Of a DNA stretch of 64,000 bases, positions 1 through 10,191 are shown in pieces. The notes under the pieces were generated by a model. That model had not been told where the DNA came from, searched no databases, and saw only the letters and a program-made list of their open reading frames with translations. Position 1 is the first letter of the stretch, and the number at the start of each line of letters is the position of its first letter. A program made the position numbers and the translations under genes. The stretch is from NCBI RefSeq assembly GCF_037102585.1, contig NW_027043838.1, forward strand, positions 1,302,001 through 1,366,000. Reading direction: 5' to 3'. The stretch comes from Saccharomycopsis crataegensis. Lineage: Eukaryota; Ascomycota; Saccharomycetes; Ascoideales; Saccharomycopsidaceae.

Positions 1-1
1 C

Positions 2-1189
2 GACTTTGATACTCTCTTTGAAACAAAATTTCCGGAATTCTACCTGAAATACCACCTCAATCACAACTTATCATCTATCTTTAACCTTCACAAAACCCTT
101 GTGGATATCCCATCGTTATCAACACACGAGCAAGCAGTAACTCACTATGTTGTTCGGTTCCTCCAGAAACGTGGCTTGACAGTCGAGACACTGAAATTAC
201 CAAACTCCACAAGAGAAAACATTTATGCGTACTACAATGATGGTGTCTATGGAAACAACAGTCACAGAAAAATATTATTGACTTCGCATCTTGATACTGT
301 CCCACCTTACTTGGGCTACAACCTTGATGAGCTGACTGGAGTAATCACCGGCAGAGGTGCTAACGATGCCAAGGCTTCCCTTGTGGTACAGATTTACAGT
401 GTTTTAGAACTTATTGAAGAAGGGAAATTGGATCCTTTGGAATTTGCTTTCTTGTTCGTGGTTGGGGAGGAAATTGATGGTGATGGTATGAAACATGCAA
501 TGGAAACTTTTAAGCTCGACAATGGTGAGCTTAAGTATTCTTGGGACGTAGCGATTTTTGGAGAACCAACGGAAAACAAGTTAGGTAAGGGCCATAAGGG
601 TAACTATATGTTTGATCTTGCGATCAATGGTAAACCTGCTCATTCAGGCTATCCGCAATTGGGAGTTTCAGCTAACGAGATTCTTGTGTCTGTCTTGAAT
701 CAGCTAATGGTCAACTCCCATAAATATCCATCAAGTGATATACTCGGCGAAACTACTTTTAATATTGGAACAATGCAAGGTGGTATTGCTTTAAATGTTA
801 TCCCAGCTGATGCACATGCCAGACTTTTTTTCAGAGTGGCCAACGATTTAAATAAATTACATTGGATAGTCACAGAAATCATTGATAATGCTAATGCCAA
901 CTGGGCCATGAGATATCCTGGTTTTACAAGCCCGTTTATTGAAGTCCATAACTTATCCTCGAAAGAGCCTCAATTCTTGGATTACGAAGTCCCTGGTTTT
1001 GAATCTATTGTTTTAGCTTTTGCTACTGATATTCCTGATTTCACAATTCCAGTGAAAAGAAGATACTTGTATGGACCAGGCTCAATTTTTTCTGCCCATA
1101 GTGATCACGAGTTTGTTACAATTGATGAATTAATCGAATGTTTAGAAGGTTATAAAAAATTGGTGGTGTTCAATTTGGAAAACTTGTAA
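2..1189 (+). CDS. M20 family metallopeptidase, acetylornithine deacetylase-like (5' end outside window)
   Basis: The reading frame is open from the first bases of the window, so the start codon lies upstream; the first in-window GTG at 101 is not a credible start. The visible 395 residues carry the M20 zinc-site landmarks in order: LLTSHLDTVPP (metal His and Asp of the HxD motif), GRGANDAKA (bridging Asp), VVGEEIDGDG (catalytic Glu pair), FGEPT, a dimerisation-type insert, and a C-terminal SAHSDHEFV His. These are the features of ArgE/DapE-like amidohydrolases that cleave N-acyl amino acids or dipeptides. No signal peptide can be judged because the N-terminus is missing. The substrate cannot be told from sequence; acetylornithine deacetylase or a dipeptidase are both possible. 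The 3' side is followed by about 1 kb without a gene. Confidence 0.8.
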   Translation, partial: DFDTLFETKFPEFYLKYHLNHNLSSIFNLHKTLVDIPSLSTHEQAVTHYVVRFLQKRGLTVETLKLPNSTRENIYAYYNDGVYGNNSHRKILLTSHLDTVPPYLGYNLDELTGVITGRGANDAKASLVVQIYSVLELIEEGKLDPLEFAFLFVVGEEIDGDGMKHAMETFKLDNGELKYSWDVAIFGEPTENKLGKGHKGNYMFDLAINGKPAHSGYPQLGVSANEILVSVLNQLMVNSHKYPSSDILGETTFNIGTMQGGIALNVIPADAHARLFFRVANDLNKLHWIVTEIIDNANANWAMRYPGFTSPFIEVHNLSSKEPQFLDYEVPGFESIVLAFATDIPDFTIPVKRRYLYGPGSIFSAHSDHEFVTIDELIECLEGYKKLVVFNLENL

Positions 1190-2192
1190 CAATACTGAGA
1201 AACTCGAGGATCTTTTTAATATTCCGGATTTATTTGTGAAATAATGACGTTTAGCAGAATCTTTGGCGATTTTTTTGACACCCCAAGAACTTTCTGATTT
1301 CAAAAATGGTATTTGTGATAGAAATATTCTAGTAATTAGCTTATTTGGAGATTTTCTCGGTTCTACAGAATATTTTAGTTCATAAAATTTTGTGACATAA
1401 TTGAATAAGGCTATGTATATATATTTACACTTACTTGGGCGTAAATAAAACACCTGGCTGTTGTCTGCACTTGGCACTGTAATCAATACATTGTCATGAA
1501 CAATAAGAACCTACATGTTTCTAGCATAGGCAAGAGTAATAATCCTGTTCCTAAGCCAATATTTCATTTTTTCTAACCATGCACATTGTTCGTAATCTAT
1601 GTAAATTACCTAGTAGGTTAACATGACAGGATTCAATCCAATCCGTTTCCTTATTACTAAAAAAAACCACATGAGATGAAGCTGAGGCACGGCAATTAAG
1701 CAACCTAAATGATGAAGCCTAATAATACAGAAAGTACCTTCATCTTCTCGCAGAAACTATAGTTTCTACTATATATAGTTTATATATATAATCAAGGTCA
1801 CTGGCATTGCAAGAATTCCCTTTTCAAAAAGAGAATATTGTTTTCACAACAAAATCTCTTTCTCAAAATAGCATTATAAGAGTATTTTATCCAGGTAAAA
1901 AATAATAGTCAAAAATTGGATATCTCAATTCACGTTATTCATGACGCTCATTCAGTGATAGAAATAAACACTTGACCCAAGATTGCAGTTGCTGAAGAAT
2001 TCTGTGCCTGAGGTTTTCAACTAGAAGATCTTTTTGAAATCATAAATTTTCCCTGAGATATTATTCTGTTTCGAGTGAAACAAGTTTCTTTAGTATCATT
2101 ACACCGGGATAACATCAAAACACTTCTACCAAAAATTAGACTCATTTCCAGCCATTCTCATGACGCCCTTGAAAAGAGTGTTCTAATTGTTA
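1190..2192. other. Intergenic stretch, no gene supported
   Basis: About 1 kb between two convergent genes. It is AT-rich with small palindromic runs around 1757-1790 (TATATA-type). The only ORF over 100 codons (1142-1486, minus) overlaps the end of the M20 gene and has no family features. I see no RNA gene. Confidence 0.5.
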
Positions 2193-2606
2193 TCATTTGC
2201 TTCCAGTATTCTCTCTATCCTGCACTTCATCTTTATCTTTCAACTGTTCGCTAACCTCCTTAAGTTCTAATCTTATCTTGTCCTTTAAATCCTTCTGTTC
2301 CTTCATGGTTTCCCTGATGGATTCCTCAATGATCCTATTCACCTCCTCATCCTTATACAAGTATCCAGTCAACAACCCAGCGGTTTTGCCTCTGTTATGA
2401 GTGGTCAATTTGGGATCCTCGTTCAACTTTTTTGTGATTTTGCTAGAAATACTTTCCAGTAGCCGTGTAAAACCGCTAGTTCTCACTTTGTTATTGTGAT
2501 CGTCATCACCATTGGGGGTCTTGAAACTATCATAGATGAGGTGCCGGTATCGGTCAAAATTACCTTTCCTCTTGAAGGCAGTAACTATCTGTTTGCTGTC
2601 GGCCAT
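2193..2606 (-). CDS. SHG1: COMPASS subunit Shg1 / BOD1-family protein
   Basis: Shg1 is a small subunit of the Set1/COMPASS histone H3K4 methyltransferase in yeasts, related to vertebrate BOD1. The N-terminal part reads ADSKQIVTAFKRKGNFDRYR, the typical Shg1/BOD1 opening in which a short helix with FKxxGxFDxxR leads into the domain. It is followed by a helix with VRTSGFTRLLESISSK and a Lys/Glu-rich C-terminal coiled coil. I chose the ATG at 2606, giving 137 residues, close to the 142 of the S. cerevisiae protein. A longer frame reaches 2729 but only from a TTG codon, and its added segment is Lys-rich low-quality sequence. The gene is divergent from the APE3-like gene, with 292 bp between the two start codons. 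Assignment rests on motif recall, not alignment. Confidence 0.7.
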   Translation of the reverse strand: MADSKQIVTAFKRKGNFDRYRHLIYDSFKTPNGDDDHNNKVRTSGFTRLLESISSKITKKLNEDPKLTTHNRGKTAGLLTGYLYKDEEVNRIIEESIRETMKEQKDLKDKIRLELKEVSEQLKDKDEVQDRENTGSK

Positions 2607-2898
2607 GATATTAACAGTTTCCTTCTGCCTCTTTTTGGGTATTAACCTGGCAAGATTTGGGTTTGCGTTGTGCCGTAACAGTTCTCCAGATTCTACGATT
2701 ACGCAGTTTTTTTTTTTCTTTGTGTCCAAATCGGGTAAAAATCATTACTTATCTAACGGCCAGCCACTTATACATAAAACTGGATTTTTTTATTGATTTT
2801 TTTTTATCAATATTTCTTTCTCTTATCTTTAACAAAGTGTATTGTCTTTCATCAACATTGAAATACTTTCTATACCTCTAATAATATTACAAAAGAAG

Positions 2899-4527
2899 AT
2901 GTTGTTGAACTACGGGGTTCTTGCACAACTCGTCATTGCCGTCCATGGGATGTCTATTCCTTTTGTTGACTCTTATTTCAAGTCTTCCCAATCAGTATTG
3001 GCTGGTTCTATCCAATCTACTCTTGATGATATTGCCAGTATCTCTCAAAAGCAACAACATGTCGACATCTCCAAGTTGCCACCTCTTGATTCCGAAGAAT
3101 TGCAATCTTTGATCAACCCAGAAGACTTGGAATATCACGCTAATGTTCTTTACAACCTTTCAAAGACTTCCATCGATGAATTTGGCAACCCAACTAGAGT
3201 TATTGGCTCATCTGGTCACTTCGCCACCATTAACCACATTTTGAGTGTATTTAACAAGTACCATTGGTACTACGATATTACGGTTCAACCTTTCACCACC
3301 GTCATCAGCAAAATCGAATCCGCAAAACTTTATCTAAATAATGAAGAGCCAGCCAACTACGCTGGTTTGGACTTGACCCCACCAACCAAAAACAATGGTG
3401 AATTCGTCAATGGTACCCTTGTTTATATTAAGAATCAAGGTTGTGAAGATGCCGATTATGAAGATTTGGTTGCTGCTTACGAAAAAGATTCTTCCGTCGA
3501 CTATGTTGCTTTGATTGAACGTGGTGTTTGTTCATTTGGTGACAAGTCCCGTAAGGCTGGTAAATACAATGCCCAAGCTGCAATTGTTTTCGACAACGAA
3601 GACACCGACGATATCTTGCACGGTACCCTTGGCGAACCTCAAGGTGGTGAAGTTCCTTCAATCTCGATTGTTCGTAGCCTTGCTAAACATTATATCGACA
3701 ACTTCTTAAGCCAAGGTAAAACAGTTGATGTTTCTGTTGCTATCGATTCATATGTCAAGAGCGTTGTCACCAAGAACGTCATTGCTGAAACTAGATTTGG
3801 TGACAAGAATAATATTGTTATGGCAGGTGCCCACACTGACAGTGTCACAGCTGGCCCGGGTATCAATGACGATGGTACTGGTACCATTTCTCTTCTTGTC
3901 CTTGCTGAACAATTGACTAAATACCGTCCAACAAACGCTATTCGTCTTGGTTTCTGGGCTGCTGAAGAAGAAGGTTTGATTGGCTCCACATATTATGTTG
4001 AGCAATTGACCGCTGAAGAAAATGCTCGCCACCGTTTATTCTTGGATTACGATATGATGGCTTCACCAAACTACGCCTATCAAGTCTATGATGGTAATAA
4101 TATTGACAACCCAGCTGGCTCCCAAGAAATCAAGGACTTGTATATTGATTGGTATGTTTCCCAAGGCCTCAACTACACTTTGATTCCATTTGATGGTCGT
4201 TCTGATTATGCTGCCTTCATTGAAAACAACATCCCAGGTGGTGGTATTGCAACTGGTGCTGAAGGAATTAAAACTCCTGAAGAAGTTGCTATGTTCGGTG
4301 GTGAAGCTGGTGAATGGTATGACCACTGTTACCATCAACTCTGTGATGATTTGACCAATGTTGACTATGAAGCTTGGGAATTTAACACCAAATTAATTGC
4401 TCATTCTGTGGCTACTTATGGTTTTTCTTTAGATGGATTCCCAGCCAAGAAAGCCGCCAGTGAAATTAACACTCAATCTAAGGAAACTCCGCAATTCAAG
4501 TACAGAGGTGGTAACTTGATTTTCTAA
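2899..4527 (+). CDS. APE3: Vacuolar aminopeptidase Y (M28 metallopeptidase with PA domain)
   Basis: Zinc exopeptidase delivered to the vacuole through the secretory pathway in yeast. The chosen ATG (2899) starts a hydrophobic signal peptide (MLLNYGVLAQLVIAVHG); an in-frame ATG at 2842 would put 19 extra residues in front of it. The protein is 542 aa, against 537 in S. cerevisiae. A protease-associated domain lies at roughly residues 140-260. The M28 zinc ligands and catalytic residues follow in order: AGAHTDSV (His), GINDDGTGT (bridging Asp), AAEEEGLIGS (catalytic Glu pair), FLDYDMMASP (Asp) and WYDHCYHQLCDD (His). Several N-x-S/T sites fit a secreted glycoprotein. Codon use is strongly biased (TTG, GGT, GCT), suggesting good expression. 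The 3' end is followed by a T-rich tract. Confidence 0.9.
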   Translation: MLLNYGVLAQLVIAVHGMSIPFVDSYFKSSQSVLAGSIQSTLDDIASISQKQQHVDISKLPPLDSEELQSLINPEDLEYHANVLYNLSKTSIDEFGNPTRVIGSSGHFATINHILSVFNKYHWYYDITVQPFTTVISKIESAKLYLNNEEPANYAGLDLTPPTKNNGEFVNGTLVYIKNQGCEDADYEDLVAAYEKDSSVDYVALIERGVCSFGDKSRKAGKYNAQAAIVFDNEDTDDILHGTLGEPQGGEVPSISIVRSLAKHYIDNFLSQGKTVDVSVAIDSYVKSVVTKNVIAETRFGDKNNIVMAGAHTDSVTAGPGINDDGTGTISLLVLAEQLTKYRPTNAIRLGFWAAEEEGLIGSTYYVEQLTAEENARHRLFLDYDMMASPNYAYQVYDGNNIDNPAGSQEIKDLYIDWYVSQGLNYTLIPFDGRSDYAAFIENNIPGGGIATGAEGIKTPEEVAMFGGEAGEWYDHCYHQLCDDLTNVDYEAWEFNTKLIAHSVATYGFSLDGFPAKKAASEINTQSKETPQFKYRGGNLIF

Positions 4528-5380
4528 GAACTTCACTCTTAGAGTAGAACTATTTTTTTTTTCTTTTATCATTAATTATTCTCCCCTTTGTCAAGAACAG
4601 AAGAGTTCTCGATTCTTTCTAACCATGTTATATGATAACCATTATTTTACTAAAGCATAATATAAATTATAGAAAAGATACATCATCGAAATGATTGTCT
4701 AAAGACCCTTTGTATTTGAACGAATAATCAAAGTTACAGCAATATAATTCGCTAATATCAAGGAGAGCAACATGTACAGATCCTAGCTGGACGTCCTTCA
4801 GAGGATATAAGGATGTATTATTAGTAAACTAAAGTTTTTTGCATTATAAAAAAAGTGACAAAATAACGATCATCTAATCGTCGATTGATAGTCGGATTGT
4901 TCGATGAGGAAATATTGGTACCAAATGTTATAAAATACTAATTATATTGTATTTTTTTAATAGCATATACATTATTTAATATCAGGAGGGTAGTATAGTC
5001 GAGGTTCTCGACTCGTTCTATTACCGCTTCCCTCTTGCCTTCCCTTGAGACTCACTTCTCTATATAATTGTATATAGTTGAAAAAGTGAAGGTATTTCTC
5101 ACCATAGATGATATAAACTATGATATTAGAATGTCTGCAAGATCTGAATTAACAATAGGCAAGGAAGACAAATTATGTGCATATTACGGGGTACCAATAA
5201 CAGTTATTTTAATCAAAATAATGTTGTTATGGCCTTCAATGGAACACAACAAGTATTAAGATCATTGTGTTGCATCGGGCTGTGAACCATTCAAAGGTGG
5301 ATTAATAAAATTAAACCAAGAGTACACATCATGTAATCTAATTTTAAATCTAGATTTTAGTTCATAAAATTTAGAAATCA
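4528..5380. other. Gene-free stretch with a short ambiguous open frame
   Basis: AT-rich DNA between APE3 and the decayed gene that begins at 5381. A 63-codon open frame (5068-5259) and a second short frame (about 5199-5280) run into one another and may be further scraps of the decayed gene, but they match nothing I recognise. Confidence 0.35.
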
Positions 5381-6403
5381 ATGAGCACCTTTATGAAAAA
5401 AGACGACCCGAAATATCCACATCCATTCACCTATCCAGGAAAAATTGATCGATTATTGACCTACATGTACGATGCCATAATGAGAGGTATATATAGAGTA
5501 CTGGATGGTTCAAGACATGGAAGGAAAGACTCAGTAATTCCGCCAGGACTTCAAAAAACCCATATCTTAGCAAGCTACTGCAATGAAATCATGATATTGA
5601 GTGCAGCATAAACTTGGGATATAATACTAAAGATGTACAGATATGTACAGGCATAGACTCTAAGAGATAATAGTTGTATTGGAATTAAATAACCAAGACA
5701 TACACCATCTGAACTCTTAGAAGCTATAGCACGTTGCACAAACAAACACTTTAACGCGATAGTAAATCCAAAGAAATCAAGAGTGATCAACAGATCGTCA
5801 GCTATTAGTTTCTTATCATATAAGATAGAAAAAGAAATGTTTCGGATGATAAAAAATGATTTAATTGGAAAACTACTTTATCCAGAAAACCCAAATTTTG
5901 ACGGTAGAGCAACAAAGTCACGAGCCCTAGTCATATTAGTTGAAAATTTGTGTAGTGATCTTTCAGTTTATGAGGTTTGTTTACATATAATTAGATATTT
6001 AAAGTAAGTTGAAGTGGTACATGAAACAAATCATAATGATGAATTAAGGTTAAAATCAGCTCTCGAGTTATACCCAAGGAGTGCAATACGTCACAATCTC
6101 TTTATATTAGCAAAAACCGTTAATAGAAATTTGGAAAATTCGAATTTTCTTACGTATATATGTTAACTAGTTACATTTGAATAAATACCAGCAATTCTTA
6201 CGATGTTACGCATACAGATGTATAGTCACAGGTGACTGTGACATAGACGCCTTTAATAATCTTTAAAGGTGTTAATATGGAAAACATAACATCAGATGAA
6301 CGGAGATTTTCCCGGACAGTTATTAGAAAAACGCTGCCCTATTTCAGATAAACTTAAACAATATATAGATTTTCAAATTAAAGATTTATTAAAATCAGAA
6401 TAA
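5381..6403 (+). pseudogene. Decayed protein gene, unknown family, one frame interrupted by stops
   Basis: A single reading frame holds protein-like sequence over about 1 kb but is interrupted. An ATG-started segment of 76 codons (5381-5611) ends in TAA. The same frame continues with stops near 5654 and 5696 and is then open from 5699 to the TAA at 6005-6007; the best piece is 5783-6004, with ALVILVENLCSDLSVYEVCL. After that TAA it stays open to 6166, with ELYPRSAIRHNLFILAKTVN. The segment 6167-6295 is stop-rich. A last 35-codon piece in the same frame (6296-6403) begins with ATG and reads QLLEKRCPISDKLKQYIDF. Shared frame with only point stops fits a recently inactivated gene of roughly 300 codons. 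I do not recognise the family. Confidence 0.55.
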
Positions 6404-7141
6404 AATTAACTGATCTAATTCATGTTGGGAATAAGTGCGGATTTCCGAGTCGGAATCGTGATCTTCCGTTTAGCACGTTACTGGCAATAACATCACAGTG
6501 TTGATGATTGTAATTTAATCTCCTTACATTTGTATTATTGATTGAAGACATATTCATATATTAGTTCTTATTGTGACTAACTGGTAATATTGAAAGGTAG
6601 TCACAATGGTTTTTTGGTTGTGTATATTCCAATCTGAGCTTTATTGAACTTAGAATAATCACGTTGATCTCATTCGTCTTGATCCTTTCACTCTTAGCTC
6701 CCCCTCCCCCTCCTAAGATTAGGTAGGATATTATATTATTATATAGACATTTGAGCTATTTCTATAATCAACCATAATAATTGTTAATCTCGGTAATAAT
6801 CATGTTAGAGATCTTTGACAGCTACATTGGCAAATGGTACACTTTCTATTGCTACAGTTAGACATACTCATGAAACTTATTATTACTTATTCTTGCTCTG
6901 GATAATGGCGAGTAAATATTAAAATAATAGAATGGAAAACCGTACAAATTTTACAGTGTTCTTATTAATCAATCCGTAGATTGGATTTGTATCAAACTTA
7001 GAGTTTTAGAAAAATTGATCAAGAGCCCCGGCATGCATCGTTTATTTATAATCTTTTTATTTTCCAAGGGATTTCCCAGCTCCTCGGGTACTTGAAGCTA
7101 TTTTATAAAGAAACTCAGTAAGGAATTGCGAATATCAATCT
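6404..7141. other. Upstream region of RNT1, nothing recognised
   Basis: About 740 bp of AT-rich DNA between the decayed gene and RNT1. A C-rich patch (CCCCCTCCCCCTCC) sits near 6703-6716. No RNA gene or repeat was seen. Confidence 0.5.
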
Positions 7142-8494
7142 ATGACACTTGAAACTACCACCATTCATACTATAGCACATGCTTCTTCTCAAATTCTGTC
7201 AGCTTTAAAGCAAATTTTGGATCTAACTCCAAACTTTGAAGAACTTCAGAAAATTGACAAAAACCCGGATACATCAAACGAAATAAGAGGCCGCATTAAT
7301 AACGGTAATTTTCAGCTTGCAGTGATGTTGAAATCATTATATCAAAAGAATAAGCTTCCAATTCTAAATGAAATCTTAGATCCCAAGCTTGCCAGTAGGC
7401 TATCCCTTGATTACATCAAGCGGTTCGATGCCAAAGCCAATTCAACATTACAAACAAAGGCCTCTGAGAATGTTGATCCTGAGAAGGATGTTTACAAATT
7501 CATTGAGAAAAATAGTAAGCATTATCCTCCCTCAATCCCACCCATTAGAAATCATTCATTGGAGGTGAAAGTATTCACACATAAATCGTTATCAAGAGCA
7601 GATGCTTCACAAGACGAAAAGATTAGTTTCACTAATGAGAGGCTTGAATTTCAAGGTGATTCTGTGTTAAATTTTATAATGACTGATATTATTTGCGAAT
7701 GGTTTCCAAGCTATGACCAAGGTCAGTTATCTTCATTAAGACAATCGCTCATTAAAAATGACCGATTGGTGGAATGGTCAAAATTATACAGACTCGAGAA
7801 AAAGTTATGTACCTCAAAAGTGTTAAATATCAATGTGTCAGGAGATGAAATGGCTAAACGTTATGCCGATGTGTTTGAAGCGTATGTTGGTGCGTTGTGG
7901 GAAGAAAACCAGTCATCGAGTTTCCACACCATAAAGCAATGGCTCAAGATGTTGGCCATTCCTGTGATCAAGAACCATTTAAAAACTTCAGGCGTACCAG
8001 CAGTTTTGAATTCTGCGAATTCTCAACCTTTATGTCAGATGTCTGTGACAACAGTCGATCAGAGAAACTACGTTGGTGAACTATATTCATTGGTGGGTTA
8101 TGCTGCTAATCCCCCAAAATATGATATCCGAAGATTGAGCGAAACTCATTTCGTAGCTACCGTTTCAATAAGTGGTGAAGAGCTAGGGACCGGAGATGCA
8201 AGAAACACAAAACTTGCGAAAAAGGCGGCGGCCAAGGACGCTTTAGAAAACCACAAGGACTTGGTTCAAAAGTATCATGATATCAGACTGAAGATTCCAA
8301 AGAATGAATCAATTGGTTCCAAGCTTAACGAGCCTCAGGGAGATAAACCACATAATAATAGCTCCAAGAAAAGCCACGGTGTGGGTAAGAAAGATGCCCA
8401 AGCTGCTAAAATGAAGAGGGGATTTAATGATCTTTTGAAGGATAGTGGAGATTGGGATTCGAAGTCACAACAGAAGAAATCAAAACACAAATAA
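7142..8494 (+). CDS. RNT1: Ribonuclease III (Rnt1 type)
   Basis: Nuclear double-strand-specific endonuclease that processes pre-rRNA, snRNA and snoRNA precursors in yeasts. It is 450 aa, against 471 in S. cerevisiae. An N-terminal helical domain (about 1-115) precedes the nuclease domain, whose signature ERLEFQGDSVLNF is at residues 166-178 and holds the Glu/Asp metal ligands. A second acidic cluster, YADVFEAYVGALWEE, holds the Asp and Glu completing the site. The dsRNA-binding domain spans about 305-375 and ends in the basic KLAKKAAAKDALE helix. A Lys-rich tail (about 400-450) looks like a nuclear localisation signal. There is no helicase or PAZ domain, so it is not a Dicer of the animal type. 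The ATG is close to the 5' end of homology. Long A-tracts follow downstream. Confidence 0.92.
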   Translation: MTLETTTIHTIAHASSQILSALKQILDLTPNFEELQKIDKNPDTSNEIRGRINNGNFQLAVMLKSLYQKNKLPILNEILDPKLASRLSLDYIKRFDAKANSTLQTKASENVDPEKDVYKFIEKNSKHYPPSIPPIRNHSLEVKVFTHKSLSRADASQDEKISFTNERLEFQGDSVLNFIMTDIICEWFPSYDQGQLSSLRQSLIKNDRLVEWSKLYRLEKKLCTSKVLNINVSGDEMAKRYADVFEAYVGALWEENQSSSFHTIKQWLKMLAIPVIKNHLKTSGVPAVLNSANSQPLCQMSVTTVDQRNYVGELYSLVGYAANPPKYDIRRLSETHFVATVSISGEELGTGDARNTKLAKKAAAKDALENHKDLVQKYHDIRLKIPKNESIGSKLNEPQGDKPHNNSSKKSHGVGKKDAQAAKMKRGFNDLLKDSGDWDSKSQQKKSKHK

Positions 8495-8831
8495 TAGGTA
8501 ATTCTGAATGGAATGAGTTTGTATATTTTGTATAATATGAATATTAGATATAAAGTTTTGTTAAAGTAGTCTGTAAAACATTAAAAAGTGAAAGAAAAAA
8601 AAAATGTGATTTTACTTAGGAATACTTTAAGGAATGTTTTCGTATTTTATCTATATTTTATATTATAATTCTAGTAAATTGAAGAGATCTAAAAAGGGGT
8701 TATATTTGTGAAGAAAATTATCTAAGTGTTAAAAAATAAAAAAATGAAAAAATAAAAAAAAAAAAAGAAAAATAAAGTGAGAAGCAGAAGTGAAACTGAA
8801 AAAAAAAAAATTTGAAGTTACTCAATCATAT
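8495..8831. other. Convergent 3' region with A-tracts
   Basis: About 340 bp between the ends of RNT1 and a secreted-protein gene. It contains several A-runs (for example 8743-8775 and 8800-8810) that probably serve 3' end formation on both sides. Nothing else was seen. Confidence 0.5.
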
Positions 8832-9461
8832 CTAATAAGCTGGATTAAATTCTTCTATATTGATTAATCTTTTAGCTAAAGTCAAAGTACCGTTGGAGTA
8901 TCCACGACTAACTTGCAACGAAGATGTTGATGATGGAAGGGGGGTGGAGGCTGAAGTGGTGCTGTTCTTAGCATATAATGTATGCGTCTGGGTGATGGTA
9001 AGGGTGTGGGTGATTGAAGAAGTTTGCGTATAATCTTGTACGGTAGAATACACTCCTACTGAACTGCCTTGGCTATCTGTTACTGTGATGACGGCGGTGA
9101 TAGGAATAGTTGCTGTAACGGCATCGGTAACGTATACTGTAGATTCTGATTCGGTGGTGTAAGATGCTGGAGAGTAACCAGTTGAAGTTGGACATTGATA
9201 CTGGGTCACAGTGACGGTTACTGGGCTGCAGCTACCATCACCAGAAGTTGTGGTGGCAGCCAAGTTCTTATTGTTAGCAGATGCAACTGAAACACTTTCA
9301 TCGGCAGAACTGGAAGAAATGAGCTTATAAACTGTCATTGTTTGTGTGGTTGTGGAGGAAGTCCAATCGGATGTTGTCATATTACTGTAGTAACGTCTGT
9401 GTAGATGCACAGCAGAAGCAAAATTTGAGAAAATAAGCAAAATCAAAACTTTGAGTAGCAT
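8832..9461 (-). CDS. Secreted Ser/Thr-rich protein, probable cell-surface
   Basis: A 209-aa protein with a clear signal peptide (MLLKVLILLIFSNFASA), followed by VHLHRR with a possible Kex2-type dibasic site. The rest is dominated by Ser and Thr with repeated TVTVT, TQTxT and ITxTxT patterns, typical of heavily O-mannosylated yeast surface proteins. Two cysteines (SCSPV and YQCPT) are close together. There is no C-terminal hydrophobic GPI signal; the protein ends in EFNPAY, so it is likely soluble or covalently wall-linked by other means. Its long upstream region (9462-10191) has GC-richer patches. I do not recognise an orthologue. A second protein of similar style is at 17664-18281. Confidence 0.65.
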   Translation of the reverse strand: MLLKVLILLIFSNFASAVHLHRRYYSNMTTSDWTSSTTTQTMTVYKLISSSSADESVSVASANNKNLAATTTSGDGSCSPVTVTVTQYQCPTSTGYSPASYTTESESTVYVTDAVTATIPITAVITVTDSQGSSVGVYSTVQDYTQTSSITHTLTITQTHTLYAKNSTTSASTPLPSSTSSLQVSRGYSNGTLTLAKRLINIEEFNPAY

Positions 9462-10191
9462 AGTAATTATTTTTTAGTATGATTGATTATCTGTCTGGAT
9501 AAAAAAGAGGTTGTAGCTGAGTTTAAAAAATGAAATAAAGGATATGTGACGCAAAAAGTTCCAAGTCAAAAGAGTGTAAAAAGTTGGAGAGACTAGTTTG
9601 ATTTCTTGCAATTACTGGATATTGTGGGATAAGAAAGACAAACTGCTAGGAATATCCATTATCCTCAAAGTCCTGGTCTTCTATTATATACTTCTCATGT
9701 TACCAACGCCTGGTGCGTGGAGCGTTTGAGAGATGCGCCGCCATGCGGGTTTAAAAAAATTTGTGGGAGGCTGATTGCCTGCCCATTTTACTGGAAACGC
9801 GCTAACTGCTTGACGTTACAGTGATTTCATATAAAAAATATTTTTTATTCGTACTAACTACCGGAAATGTTCATACCAGTGGCAAAAAATATTTCATACC
9901 GTCCCCCGGTATTCTTCGTACTACCGTTGCGGGATTTATTTATGCCTTTAGTATTCAAGAAAATCGATACTTGATCTTTGAATAAATGCTCAATAGGTAA
10001 GTCAATACATCTAATATTCCGAGGGCTCATAACTGAAAAAATTTGGCCATTTCTTGGGGGAGCCTGGAATACTTCATGGTTTTATTTTTAAGCTTTTATA
10101 CGTTCTTTATTTCATTTTTTCATATTATTTTTTTTGGTTAGTTTTCTTTTTTTCTTTTTCTGATTTTCTTTTGGTCTTTTTGTATTTCTTT
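9462..10191. other. Promoter-side region with a palindrome and possible transposon edge
   Basis: Upstream DNA of the secreted-protein gene, running into the transposase relic. It contains an 18-bp perfect palindrome at 9831-9848 (six-A/six-T core), two related TTCGTACTA motifs (about 9849 and 9917) and T-rich runs at 10130-10190. The segment starting CCAGTGGC near 9878, after a TA, resembles the start of a Tc1/mariner terminal repeat, but no matching inverted partner was found. Confidence 0.35.

Noticed and set aside
1142-1486. 114-codon minus-strand ORF after the M20 peptidase gene
   Set aside because: Overlaps the end of a real gene, has no recognisable domain, and its composition looks random.
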